The position numbers and the translations under genes are program-made. A DNA stretch of 64,000 bases, from NCBI RefSeq assembly GCF_037996825.1, contig NZ_JBBNAC010000001.1:930001-994000 (forward strand), read 5' to 3'. A model generated the notes under the pieces. The model did no database searches. It was given only the letters and a program-made list of their open reading frames with translations, and was not told the origin of the DNA. Shown here piece by piece: positions 43,552-51,650 of this stretch. Numbering within the stretch: position 1 is the first letter of the stretch; the number at the start of each line of letters is the position of its first letter. Origin of the DNA: Bdellovibrio sp. BCCA (lineage in GTDB: Bacteria; Bdellovibrionota; Bdellovibrionia; Bdellovibrionales; Bdellovibrionaceae).

Positions 43552-44279
43552 AACATAATTCCCAACTGCAGTTTTAAAAGTGAAATGCGCGGAAGATAAG
43601 CAGCGATATTCAAAGCTGTGTCCACGTCATCTTTGTAATCATCATTGGTCGCGTATTTCACATAGTCATCGTCTTTCTTCGACAAAATCACAGGCTGCGC
43701 CCATGAAAACCAATCCACTCCAAAGGTGATGTTCTTTTTAATCGTCCAACGATTTCCCAAAGCGAAATGCACGCCCCATGATTCCAAGCCCACAACTTCA
43801 GCAGAAGGGTAGTGACTGCTCATGTTGTTAACGAATTTATCTCCCAGGTGAACGTCCAAAGAAAAGTAACTAATGCCGTAACTGATATTGAAAGTTTCAT
43901 TGCCGAAAAAAGATCTTTTCGTCAGAGTGATTCTTTGCTCGGTGATACTGCCAAGGTCTGCAATAAAAATAGGAACACCAAAACTGCCGCGCAGATATTC
44001 CAGTTCCCAGGATTTTTCAGCGCCGTCATTCAAGCCCGCCGTCACACCTATCTTGCTGGGAAGAATTAAATCCAAAGGCGCGTAATTGCCAAGCACGTAA
44101 TACTTATTCTCAGAACGACGCTGGCGGGACTCTTTAAGAGCTTCAAGAGAGAATCCCGAAGGTTTAGTAGCATTCTCTTCAGTGACAGTCGGGGCAGTCG
44201 AAGTCTCGTTCTGCTGAGCGAACAAAGAAGAGTGAAAACCAAGAGCGCAAACAACAACAAAAACAATTCGAGTTAATTT
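43548..44279 (-). CDS. Putative outer membrane beta-barrel protein
   Basis: 243 residues from ATG 44279, where the signal peptide MKLTRIVFVVVCALGFHSSLFA begins. The rest consists of amphipathic strands: SKIGVTAGLNDGAEKSWEL, GVPIFIADLGSITEQ, YGISYFSLDVHLGD, VHFALGNRWTIKKN and TFGVDWFSW, ending in LLKLQLGIMF, a terminal Phe as in BAM substrates. It has 10-12 likely strands and no named match. It begins 18 bases after the PTP-like lipoprotein, so it is in the same operon. Role unknown. Confidence 0.72.
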   Translation of the reverse strand, partial: KLTRIVFVVVCALGFHSSLFAQQNETSTAPTVTEENATKPSGFSLEALKESRQRRSENKYYVLGNYAPLDLILPSKIGVTAGLNDGAEKSWELEYLRGSFGVPIFIADLGSITEQRITLTKRSFFGNETFNISYGISYFSLDVHLGDKFVNNMSSHYPSAEVVGLESWGVHFALGNRWTIKKNITFGVDWFSWAQPVILSKKDDDYVKYATNDDYKDDVDTALNIAAYLPRISLLKLQLGIMF

Positions 44280-44297
44280 CATTCCAGAAACATACAA

Positions 44298-45152
44298 TCA
44301 GTTCTGAGGACAGATCAAGGCCTTCTCTTCATCAGTGATGCGGAACTCAGGATATGGTTTAAAGTGGCGCAGTTTTTGGCGCAGGCGTGAATAACCGTGA
44401 GAGTTTCCGTCCGTGTTCAAGCGCCAATAAGCTTCCGCGCGTGAACTGCTCCAGCCACAGAATTGTTTGAGCGCCATGGCAGAAATCAATCCTGACGAGT
44501 GCCACCCATTCCAGCAGTGCGTGTAGACCGGACCATTGAGTCGTCCTTTGATGCGTTCGTAAACCAAGCGCAGAATTTTTTTATTTTCTCCGGCCGCTGC
44601 GTATTGTTTGTAGCGAAGTGTGTTGTCCGTGGACTTCACGGTGTCCTGGCAGCTCACGATCTTCGGCGCTTTCCAATAGTTTTCTGAATACAAATAAACC
44701 GCCGTTGAAAAATCATTCTTGCATAGATTTCTTAAGCCTGTCGTGGGCAGAGGATTGATGTTCGCGCGACGTTTGTAAAAATATTTATTGTTGGCGCCAC
44801 CGCGGTACATGACCCCATGAAGAACAACGCGGAAGTTCCGAGTGCCATAAAGCTCCTGCATTCCGTGTCCTCGATTGTCGACCAACTTGGTGTGAGTGTC
44901 GGTCACTTTAAAGCGCTCTTTATATTTTTTAACTTCATCAGCAAGACTGAATTCCGGTGGTGTTTCGCCGACGTCTTTGGAGTCGTCTTCCGGAGAACTC
45001 ATGGCAGAAAGAGAAGAGTCGTCTAACTCGTGCTCTTGCAGATCCGGCTCTTCAGGAGGCGTTGTCTCCGCAGAATCTTCCGGCGCACATCCGAGGATTT
45101 GTGTTGCTACAAAAAGGGCAAAAATTTTGGTGATAAATTTATGTGTTTCCAT
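44298..45152 (-). CDS. PTP-like lipoprotein with altered active site
   Basis: 284 residues from the ATG at 45152, giving METHKFITKIFALFVATQILGC, a signal peptide with an ILGC lipobox. An acidic Pro/Glu/Asp/Ser linker runs to about 80. The domain (about 95-275) looks like a dual-specificity phosphatase: LVDNRGHGMQELYGTRNFRVVLHGVMYRG early, then GPVYTHCWNGWHSSGLISAM. Here HC is followed by WNGWHSS, so C213 is kept but the invariant arginine (HCx5R) is serine. It may be inactive, bind phosphate or use another residue. Co-transcribed with the following barrel gene. Confidence 0.75.
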   Translation of the reverse strand: METHKFITKIFALFVATQILGCAPEDSAETTPPEEPDLQEHELDDSSLSAMSSPEDDSKDVGETPPEFSLADEVKKYKERFKVTDTHTKLVDNRGHGMQELYGTRNFRVVLHGVMYRGGANNKYFYKRRANINPLPTTGLRNLCKNDFSTAVYLYSENYWKAPKIVSCQDTVKSTDNTLRYKQYAAAGENKKILRLVYERIKGRLNGPVYTHCWNGWHSSGLISAMALKQFCGWSSSRAEAYWRLNTDGNSHGYSRLRQKLRHFKPYPEFRITDEEKALICPQN

Positions 45153-45364
45153 GGCCCTGATAGTGAGCGCCTGAAAATATTTTTCCAACTCGGTTCCAGC
45201 CCAACATTTTGAAGACTACGCGAATATAATCTTTTTCATGGCGAAACTCAGAGCCCGGACTGGATCTCGTCTTAGTGTCAAATGCTTATACAGATTTTAG
45301 TCGTGATATCAGGTGGTTATGCGTATATAAGAGCGGCCCTCCACTTGCACTTTGCAGTCCTTAT

Positions 45365-46522
45365 ATGAAAAATGCGTGGTCTTTTTTAGTGCTCACTGTG
45401 GTGTTGTTAAGCCCCCTGACCTGGTCATGGGCGGAAGAATCTCCTATTGAGACGGAGGTTCTTGAAAGCGTTTTAGATAAAGCGCAAATCGCAGAAAAAG
45501 AACACACGCAGATCCGTCTTTCTGATGGACGCGTTTTCGACTTTGACAAAATTCCCGATCGTGAAGCGATGAAGGCCGCGTTAGGTTTAAAACTTCCGGA
45601 AAAAGTAAAAGAACAAATTCTTGCGCGCGGTGGTTCGATTGAAGAAGCCGATCCTCTGGCACCTTATGAAAGTTTGCCAGAAGACCGCAAACAAAAATTC
45701 CAAGAAATGCGCTTGTTATTTCTTTCCAGCGCTGCCCGTATTTTGAATACAACGAAGTTCGCTTTCGGAGCAGGAAGCCTTGTCGGTGATGGTCTCAGTT
45801 TCGTGAAAATCAAAGTGAAAAAAGCTTTTGGCAAAGAAACGGAAGCGACGCCTTCTGTGCAAAGAACTTTCAACGAGCGCAGTCACCAAGCCGTACAAGC
45901 GGTGCTGAAAGGTATCGACTATAAACTGTGGTCCCAAGCGCCTCTTGTGATTGACTCCAACGAGTTTGGCGTCAGTGTTTCGGCGGGCCTCTTGGCAGAG
46001 ACAGGAATTTTACGCAAAGGCGGCGGTGGTGCTGAAGAAGTGGGACTGAGTTTTGCTTTTAATAAACAATCTCGTGCTTTTGTTTTTGAAATTTTCCACA
46101 ACTCCGAAAATTTCGATAACACCAAAGCCGCTGTCACGGTTTTAGGTGTGGTCGGTAAAGCGGGCATTACGCTGGGCCGTCGCAATGGCGCTGAGACTTT
46201 AAAAGGAAGTTCGTTTTATCCTCCGGCAGTTCCTGGATTTAGCACGGCTTCACCGGATTATTTTTCTGCAGGTTTAAGCTCCAGTTTAGGTCTTCCTCCG
46301 CCTCCCTTGGCGGATCTATTGACGTTCACGAATCGTTTTGAGCGCAATGCTCTGATCCGAATCACCGTTTCCCCGGTGGTCAAGGGTTTTGTGAGGGTGC
46401 AAATCGGCGACGTTAGGGGCTCAATGCGCCTTGTTGCGATGCGATTTGTTGACGTCTACCGCGCAATATCTGACAAAGTTCTTAAAACGGGAAGACGCTC
46501 TTGCGGTCCCGTCTTTAATTAG
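45365..46522 (+). CDS. Secreted protein of unknown function
   Basis: 385 residues from the ATG at 45365, where MKNAWSFLVLTVVLLSPLTWSWA is a signal peptide; an upstream in-frame start at 45275 adds 30 unrelated residues. The mature part has a charged helical region (about 25-150) and a glycine/serine-rich beta portion (about 165-370: FGVSVSAGLLAETGILRKGGGGAEEVGLSFAFN). I recognise no domain. It is 27 bases before tmk and probably co-transcribed. It resembles outer membrane or lipid-associated proteins only in style. Confidence 0.65.
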   Translation: MKNAWSFLVLTVVLLSPLTWSWAEESPIETEVLESVLDKAQIAEKEHTQIRLSDGRVFDFDKIPDREAMKAALGLKLPEKVKEQILARGGSIEEADPLAPYESLPEDRKQKFQEMRLLFLSSAARILNTTKFAFGAGSLVGDGLSFVKIKVKKAFGKETEATPSVQRTFNERSHQAVQAVLKGIDYKLWSQAPLVIDSNEFGVSVSAGLLAETGILRKGGGGAEEVGLSFAFNKQSRAFVFEIFHNSENFDNTKAAVTVLGVVGKAGITLGRRNGAETLKGSSFYPPAVPGFSTASPDYFSAGLSSSLGLPPPPLADLLTFTNRFERNALIRITVSPVVKGFVRVQIGDVRGSMRLVAMRFVDVYRAISDKVLKTGRRSCGPVFN

Positions 46523-46549
46523 CACTTTGCATTCAATAAAGCGGGAATA

Positions 46550-47185
46550 ATGAAATTTTTGGTTTTTGAGGGTCTGGATGGCTCTGGAAAAAGTTCTTTG
46601 ATGATGGCTTTGGAGCGTGAGCTGCAAAAACGTCAGATTTCTTTTCATCGCACCCGTGAGCCTGGCGGAACTCCTTTGGGAGATGAAATCCGCAACATGA
46701 TTCTTCGCACAGAAGGACCTTCTCCTTTGGCTCGTGCAGAACTTCTTTTGTATGAAGCAAGCCGTGCACAACATGTGGAGCAAGTGATTCGCCCTAAGCT
46801 GAACCAAGGCGTTTGGGTTTTGTGTGATCGTTTCGCCGCAAGCTCTGTCGCGTTCCAAGGCGGGGGCCGGGATATTTCTGAAAAAGACGTTGTGATGTTG
46901 AATGACTTTGCGACCGGCGGATTGAAAGCGGATTTGACGATCCTGCTGGATCTTTCGGTGGAAGAGTCCCGTCGTCGTCGTCAGGGACGTGGTGCTCAAA
47001 ATGGCGAAAGCGAAGATCGCATTGAATCAGAAGCGGATTCGTTTCACGAAAAAGTTCGTCAATCTTTCTTAAAGCAAGCGCGTGAAGAGGCAGGCTCATG
47101 GCTTGTGCTCAATGCGCAGGAAACTCCGGAAGTTTTATTTCAGCAGCTTCTTAAAGCCTTGGCTGAAAAAAATATTTTAAAATAG
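46550..47185 (+). CDS. tmk: Thymidylate kinase
   Basis: 211 residues, family size. P-loop FEGLDGSGKSSLM (about 5-17), the DRX-like TREPGGTPLGDEIR, LCDRFAASSVAFQG and the LID segment ESRRRRQGRG. The enzyme phosphorylates dTMP to dTDP in the cytoplasm for DNA synthesis. It is followed 10 bases later by holB, the common tmk-holB pair, and ends in KNILK. No ribosome site of strong consensus precedes it (GCGGGAATA). Confidence 0.95.
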   Translation: MKFLVFEGLDGSGKSSLMMALERELQKRQISFHRTREPGGTPLGDEIRNMILRTEGPSPLARAELLLYEASRAQHVEQVIRPKLNQGVWVLCDRFAASSVAFQGGGRDISEKDVVMLNDFATGGLKADLTILLDLSVEESRRRRQGRGAQNGESEDRIESEADSFHEKVRQSFLKQAREEAGSWLVLNAQETPEVLFQQLLKALAEKNILK

Positions 47186-47195
47186 GTTTTAACTC

Positions 47196-48140
47196 ATGGC
47201 TCGCATGCTGGATTTTGTATTAGGACACCAAGACATCATCAAAAAGATGGTGGAGTCCTTTGAACAAGGAAAACCCGGACAGACTTATTTGTTTGTCGGC
47301 CCAGCAGGTATTGGTAAGAAACTGACAGCCATGGGACTTGCGCAAGCGTTGCTCTGCCCACAAAGTTCCCGTGGTTGCGGCAAGTGTCCTTCTTGTTTTC
47401 GTATTTCTCAAGGCTCGCATGAAGGTCTGAAAGTGATTGAGCCTTCGGGCGCGCAAATTAAAATGGAACAAGCGCGCGAGGTGATTGAGTTCTTAAGTCT
47501 TAAGAGTCTCTCAGGCAATCGCGTTGTCATCATTGATCAAGCGCAAAGCCTCAATCCTCAAGCGGCCAATTCACTTCTTAAAACTTTAGAAGAGCCACCT
47601 CCAGGAACGTTCTTCTTTTTGATTGCTCCCAGTGTGGCGGGCATCATGGCGACGATTCGTTCACGTTCTCGCATTGTGCAGTTTAAGCCTTTGTCTGCGG
47701 AAGATCTGGCACGCAAAACGAAAGCGCCTACGTGGGCGGTTCGTGCGGCAGGTGGAAGTTTTGAAAAGCTCGCACAACTGCAAGAAGGTCCTGAACAAGA
47801 GTTGCGTGAGAAATCAATTGAGATCCTCAATCTCTTTTTGCAAGACCGTGACTTTCTTTTAAATGAACTTTGGAGATCTGAATTCAAAGACCGCGCTCAA
47901 GGTCAACGCATGCTCTCTTATTGGGTTGGATTTATAAAAGACGCAATCTATCTGCAAGAAGGCGTAAAAAATCAAATCGCCAACGTCGACCAAGCGCCGT
48001 TAATAAAGGCCTTGGCAGAATACAGTCGTGAGTTTCTTTTGGATTTAATTCAGAAGGCTTTGCGCGCAGAACAAGCCCTGGGTGCCAACAGAGACCCTCA
48101 GCTTGTTGTTGAAGAACTCTATATCACGTCTCGTCCCTAA
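47196..48140 (+). CDS. holB: DNA polymerase III delta-prime subunit
   Basis: 314 residues. Walker A is GPAGIGKKLTAMGLAQAL, close to GxxGxGK[ST]; a zinc module CPQSSRGCGKCPSC follows, then RVVIIDQAQSLNPQAANSLLKTLEEPP (Walker B like and SRC-like) and the sensor IMATIRSRSRIVQFKP. The zinc and sensor elements are those of delta-prime, part of the clamp loader. The gene follows tmk by 10 bases and is ended by a GGTAC palindrome that also separates it from tatD. Confidence 0.92.
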   Translation: MARMLDFVLGHQDIIKKMVESFEQGKPGQTYLFVGPAGIGKKLTAMGLAQALLCPQSSRGCGKCPSCFRISQGSHEGLKVIEPSGAQIKMEQAREVIEFLSLKSLSGNRVVIIDQAQSLNPQAANSLLKTLEEPPPGTFFFLIAPSVAGIMATIRSRSRIVQFKPLSAEDLARKTKAPTWAVRAAGGSFEKLAQLQEGPEQELREKSIEILNLFLQDRDFLLNELWRSEFKDRAQGQRMLSYWVGFIKDAIYLQEGVKNQIANVDQAPLIKALAEYSREFLLDLIQKALRAEQALGANRDPQLVVEELYITSRP

Positions 48141-48163
48141 AAAAGGTACCAGGTACCTTTTTC
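48139..48163 (+). terminator. GGTACC palindrome after holB
   Basis: AAAAAGGTACC-A-GGTACCTTTTT, perfect arms of 11 bases ending in a T-run and starting at the holB stop codon. It acts as a likely terminator in both directions, and is a variant of the GGTACG palindromes at 10532 and 37380. Confidence 0.78.
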
Positions 48164-48173
48164 CTGAGGTAAA

Positions 48174-48953
48174 ATGGTTTCTATGGAATGGATAGATATT
48201 CACGCACATTTAAATATGCTCGAAGAGGGTGTAGAAGCCTCTATCGCAAACGCTAAAGCCGCGGGCGTAAAGAAAATCATCACGATTGGCACAGAGCCTG
48301 GCGATCATCCGATTGTTTTAGAAATTGCGCGCAAATATTATCCCGATGTGTATTGCACGTTGGGTGTCCATCCTCACGACGGCAAAGTCTATACGGAAGC
48401 CGCTGGAAAATTTATTGAAGAGCACGTCAGTGAACCTTGTGTTGTCGCGATTGGTGAAATCGGTCTTGATTATTATTACGATCAGTCACCGCGCCAAGAA
48501 CAGCAAGACGCTTTCCGCGCACAGCTTGAAATCGCCAAACGCACGAAGATGCCGATTGAGATTCACACGCGAGATGCCGAAGAAGACACGATTGAAATTC
48601 TTAAAGAGTTTAAAGGCGATGTGACCGGCGTCATTCACTGTTTCACCGGAACAGAGTGGCTCGCTCGTCAATCGTTGGATCTGGGTTACAATATTTCTAT
48701 CAGCGGTGTTGTGACATTTAAAAATGCCGACAGTCTTCGCAGCACAGTTAAAATGCTGCCACTGGATCGCATTCACGTAGAAACGGATTCTCCGTTTTTA
48801 GCACCCATCCCCATGCGTGGAAAAAAGAATACGCCGGCCTATGTGGTGCATACGGCGAAGTTCGTTGCAGAGCTCAAAGGAATTACTGAAGAAGAACTCT
48901 GCGAACAAACTCGTAAAAACGCTCTTAAAATGTTTCCTAAAATTCAGTGGTAA
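48174..48953 (+). CDS. tatD: TatD-family metal-dependent hydrolase
   Basis: 259 residues (or 256 if ATG 48183 is used); GAGGT lies only 4 bases before the first ATG, so the start is uncertain. TIM-barrel metal sites: WIDIHAHLNML, GEIGLDYYYDQSP, MPIEIHTRDAEED, GVIHCFTGT and HVETDSPFLAP. TatD proteins are cytoplasmic 3'-5' exonucleases or DNases. It is the fourth gene after tmk-holB, separated by the palindrome, so it may have its own promoter or rely on read-through. Confidence 0.92.
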   Translation: MVSMEWIDIHAHLNMLEEGVEASIANAKAAGVKKIITIGTEPGDHPIVLEIARKYYPDVYCTLGVHPHDGKVYTEAAGKFIEEHVSEPCVVAIGEIGLDYYYDQSPRQEQQDAFRAQLEIAKRTKMPIEIHTRDAEEDTIEILKEFKGDVTGVIHCFTGTEWLARQSLDLGYNISISGVVTFKNADSLRSTVKMLPLDRIHVETDSPFLAPIPMRGKKNTPAYVVHTAKFVAELKGITEEELCEQTRKNALKMFPKIQW

Positions 48954-48965
48954 ATCTTCATCGCG

Positions 48966-49823
48966 CTATTGATTGAAAAATCCAGCGCGAGTTTTCTTAA
49001 TCCAATCCGCAAACGGGGCGACCTTCGTTGCTTGGGCAATTCCTTTGCAACTTGTTGTGCCGTTAGGAAGTCGTGGGCCATACACAGCCGAGTTCACGCC
49101 TAAAACTTTTAACTCGCCATTTTCATGATAGAACTGCGGACCGCCGGAATCCCCTTGGCAAATGAAAACCGGCACGGTTCTGTCTGTCCAATAGCGGTCA
49201 GGCATACGATCATAGTGAGCGTCCGTTTTCATAATGCCGCGATGAAGCTGACCGACATAGTCCATCGGGCTTTGACCTCGGCCTCCTGTATAGTCTTGTG
49301 ATCTTCCGTAACCATAAACGTAGACGGTGGCATTGGAGTGGTCGGTGCGATCATCCGTATCGTAAGCAACGGGTTGATAGTTCTGTGGGAGAGAACCCGA
49401 AAAAAACGCCACGGCAATATCGTGATCGTATTCTTTTTTAGTGCTGTTGTAAGAATCCGGCACGAACCACTTGAGTCCCTTGCGCTCTGTTTTATTCCAC
49501 CAGAAAGAATATTTATCGGTGAAGACCACATTGAAACCCGCAAGCTGAGGAATGTGTGCTTTATCAAAGCAATGGCCTGCGGTGAGCACCGAGTTTGTAC
49601 CAATCAAAGTTCCTGTGCAAAACGAAACAGCCTGGCCATGACTGTTGACGATCTCTACGACAACAACACTCTTGGCGGCTTCGGTGTAGCGCTCGTGAAT
49701 TTCTTCTCCGCCAATCACGGATTCCGAATGGGATGTGTCGGGAAGGTGATGTGTGTGCACATCGGGCGAGCATGCAGAGAGTGCAAGCAGCAAACTTGGA
49801 AGTAAAACACCGTAAGATCTCAT
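48966..49823 (-). CDS. Trypsin-like serine protease lipoprotein (S1 family)
   Basis: 285 residues with AAAGGAGAA before the ATG. MRSYGVLLPSLLLALSAC is a signal peptide with an LSAC lipobox. After a short His/Ser-rich segment comes VIGGE, the zymogen-type start, then the triad H84 in VLTAGHCFDKA, D135 in YDHDIAVAFF and S226 in CQGDSGGPQF. Cysteines pair as in chymotrypsin (TGT-C near HC, and CKG/CQG). The S1 pocket residue before GDSGG cannot be told. Such secreted, lipid-anchored proteases are numerous in predatory bacteria; a prey-degrading role is inference. Confidence 0.93.
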   Translation of the reverse strand: MRSYGVLLPSLLLALSACSPDVHTHHLPDTSHSESVIGGEEIHERYTEAAKSVVVVEIVNSHGQAVSFCTGTLIGTNSVLTAGHCFDKAHIPQLAGFNVVFTDKYSFWWNKTERKGLKWFVPDSYNSTKKEYDHDIAVAFFSGSLPQNYQPVAYDTDDRTDHSNATVYVYGYGRSQDYTGGRGQSPMDYVGQLHRGIMKTDAHYDRMPDRYWTDRTVPVFICQGDSGGPQFYHENGELKVLGVNSAVYGPRLPNGTTSCKGIAQATKVAPFADWIKKTRAGFFNQ

Positions 49824-49963
49824 AGAACTTCTCCTTTAAATGACAAAAGAAATACCGCAGGGAAAGTTCGCGAAGCAGGTGACGAATTTGAAAGCTGCGA
49901 GATAACAAAAGGGACCACATAGGTCTATGTTTTTCCTCAAGAAAAAGCCCCCGAAAAAGGGCC

Positions 49964-49984
49964 CCTGTCTAAACTTGAGACAGG
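49964..49984. repeat. Hairpin between protease and repeat-protein genes
   Basis: CCTGTCT-N7-AGACAGG is a perfect 7-base inverted repeat in the 260-base space between the divergent protease and the 518-residue protein. No T-run follows it. Confidence 0.55.
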
Positions 49985-50030
49985 TGAATACTTCTTATAG
50001 TGTTTTAATTTGCTTTAGGAACATCACGGA

Positions 50031-50049
50031 ACAGGCACGAAGTTTGGAA
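50031..50049 (+). promoter_or_regulatory. Sigma-54-like promoter of the 50084 gene
   Basis: CAGGCACGAAGTTTGGAA has GG, 10 bases, GG in the place of the -24 GG and -12 GC of the consensus TGGCACG-N4-TTGCA. It is 36 bases before the ATG. Only the last C to G change departs strongly. A very similar site lies before 54635. Confidence 0.55.
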
Positions 50050-50083
50050 TAAGGCTCACGGAATCAAAATTTAAGGAGCCTTT

Positions 50084-51640
50084 ATGAAACGTCGTTTGAT
50101 TGCGAGTGTGCTCGCGGCTTTGAGTTTTGCGCAGAACTCTGCGTATGCGGATCTTACGGATCTCCCCAGTTTCGATGGGGTTACGGAGCAATTGCCTCCG
50201 ATCCCATCACAACCTACAGCGACCTCTCAAAATACAGGAACTGTGCAAACACAGTTCGCCGGCTCCGTCGCTCTTAGTGGCATGTCGAGAAAATCAGGCG
50301 GCACTTTATATAAAGTTGAACTTAAACAGGCTCTTTCTTTAATCCGTTTAGATGTTCGTGTTACCGTCAATCAGCTTAAAATTTTGCAAACGACATTGGT
50401 GACAGATGCAGGTCAAAGAATTGACGTGCGCCAACTGAAAAACACCAGTGTTCTTGCGACGGACTCTCTTACTTCTTTTGAAAATTTAAATCAAAGTGAT
50501 CGCATTGCTTCTATCGAACTTCTTGCAGAATCTTTCGGCGGTGAAGCCGACATTATGTTGACGGCTGTCGGTGATCGCGAAGTTCCTAAAATGACGGTGA
50601 CTGTGGATCGTCCTGCAACAACGATTCCGTCAGCAAACTCAGACGGCGATAACCAAAGTGTATCTGTAAGACCAACACCTCCTCCACCGCCAGTTCCTGC
50701 GAGACCTCGAGATACGGTGATCCGCACAGGCGATCGAGTTTATTATTCAAATTCTGTCGGCGAGGTTCGCAGTATTTTTTCAAATGGAAAGGCCGTTGTC
50801 GCGCGTGATGGATATTATGACGTAACTGTGGATCTTCGCGATTTGGCGAAATCTATTTCTTGCGTCGGTAAAATCTGTGTAAAAGATGACGTTCTTTTTG
50901 AAAATACCATGGGCTATGCGAAAGAAGTTTTCTCAAATGGAAAAGTCCGTCTGATTCGCAATGGCTACTATGATACCTTTGTTGAAGCGTCGTCTTTAGC
51001 GAAATATGTGAAATGCCTGGGATCACTCTGTGAGGGAGATGCTGTTATCTTCTCGGGAACATCAGGAAAAGTGACGGCTTTATATGATAATGGCAAGGTG
51101 CTTTTAGAGCGTATTGGTTACTATGACACGTTTGTGGATTATCGCTCTGTTGCTAAAGCCACGAGTTGTTCGTCAACAGGAACTGTTTGTGTCGGCGACA
51201 CCGTTTATTATCAAGGATCTGTAGGAAAAATCAGAACAATTTATGCGAATAATCAAGCTTTATTAGACCGTAATGGATACTATCCGACTTATGTTGATAC
51301 AAGCGCCTTGGCGAAATCAGTTCGTTGTCTTGGAGCCCTTTGTCTCGGAGCCCGTGTGTACTTCTCATCGTCGGTGGGCACTGTGGCTGCCATTTTTGCT
51401 AACGGTAAAGTCTTGCTCCAACGTGCTGGTTATTACGACACGTTTGCTGACTCAGTTTCGTTATCAAGATCCGTGCAGTGTGAACGTGTAACAGGGATTT
51501 GCGCCGGAGATACGGTAATTTTCTCTAATACGATGGGCCTTGTTGCGGAAATTTTTGAAAATGGCCAAGCGTTGTTCGTTAGAAGCGGTTATTACGACAC
51601 GTTTGTTGACGCTAAACTACTTGCAAAAAAGATTCGCTAG
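50084..51640 (+). CDS. Secreted shared-domain protein with six 50-residue repeats
   Basis: 518 residues with AAGGAG before the ATG; signal peptide MKRRLIASVLAALSFAQNSAYA. About 58-170 is a beta-sandwich-like domain (AGSVALSGMSRKSGGTLYK, GQRIDVRQLKNTSVL, ENLNQSDRIASIELLAES) shared with the next three genes. A polyproline linker (PTPPPPPVPARP) follows near 198-208. From about 215 to the end are six repeats of about 50 residues, each GDxVxxSNxxGxVxxIFxNGKxxxxRxGYYDTFVD, with cysteine pairs at the joints, probably SH3-like barrels. Starts the four-gene set; next gene begins 10 bases on. Confidence 0.75.
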   Translation: MKRRLIASVLAALSFAQNSAYADLTDLPSFDGVTEQLPPIPSQPTATSQNTGTVQTQFAGSVALSGMSRKSGGTLYKVELKQALSLIRLDVRVTVNQLKILQTTLVTDAGQRIDVRQLKNTSVLATDSLTSFENLNQSDRIASIELLAESFGGEADIMLTAVGDREVPKMTVTVDRPATTIPSANSDGDNQSVSVRPTPPPPPVPARPRDTVIRTGDRVYYSNSVGEVRSIFSNGKAVVARDGYYDVTVDLRDLAKSISCVGKICVKDDVLFENTMGYAKEVFSNGKVRLIRNGYYDTFVEASSLAKYVKCLGSLCEGDAVIFSGTSGKVTALYDNGKVLLERIGYYDTFVDYRSVAKATSCSSTGTVCVGDTVYYQGSVGKIRTIYANNQALLDRNGYYPTYVDTSALAKSVRCLGALCLGARVYFSSSVGTVAAIFANGKVLLQRAGYYDTFADSVSLSRSVQCERVTGICAGDTVIFSNTMGLVAEIFENGQALFVRSGYYDTFVDAKLLAKKIR

Positions 51641-51650
51641 GAGATACCAG

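Noticed and set aside
49947-49963. GCCC/GGGC stem with T-run on the minus strand
   Set aside because: No minus-strand gene ends before it and the stem is only four pairs; probably chance.
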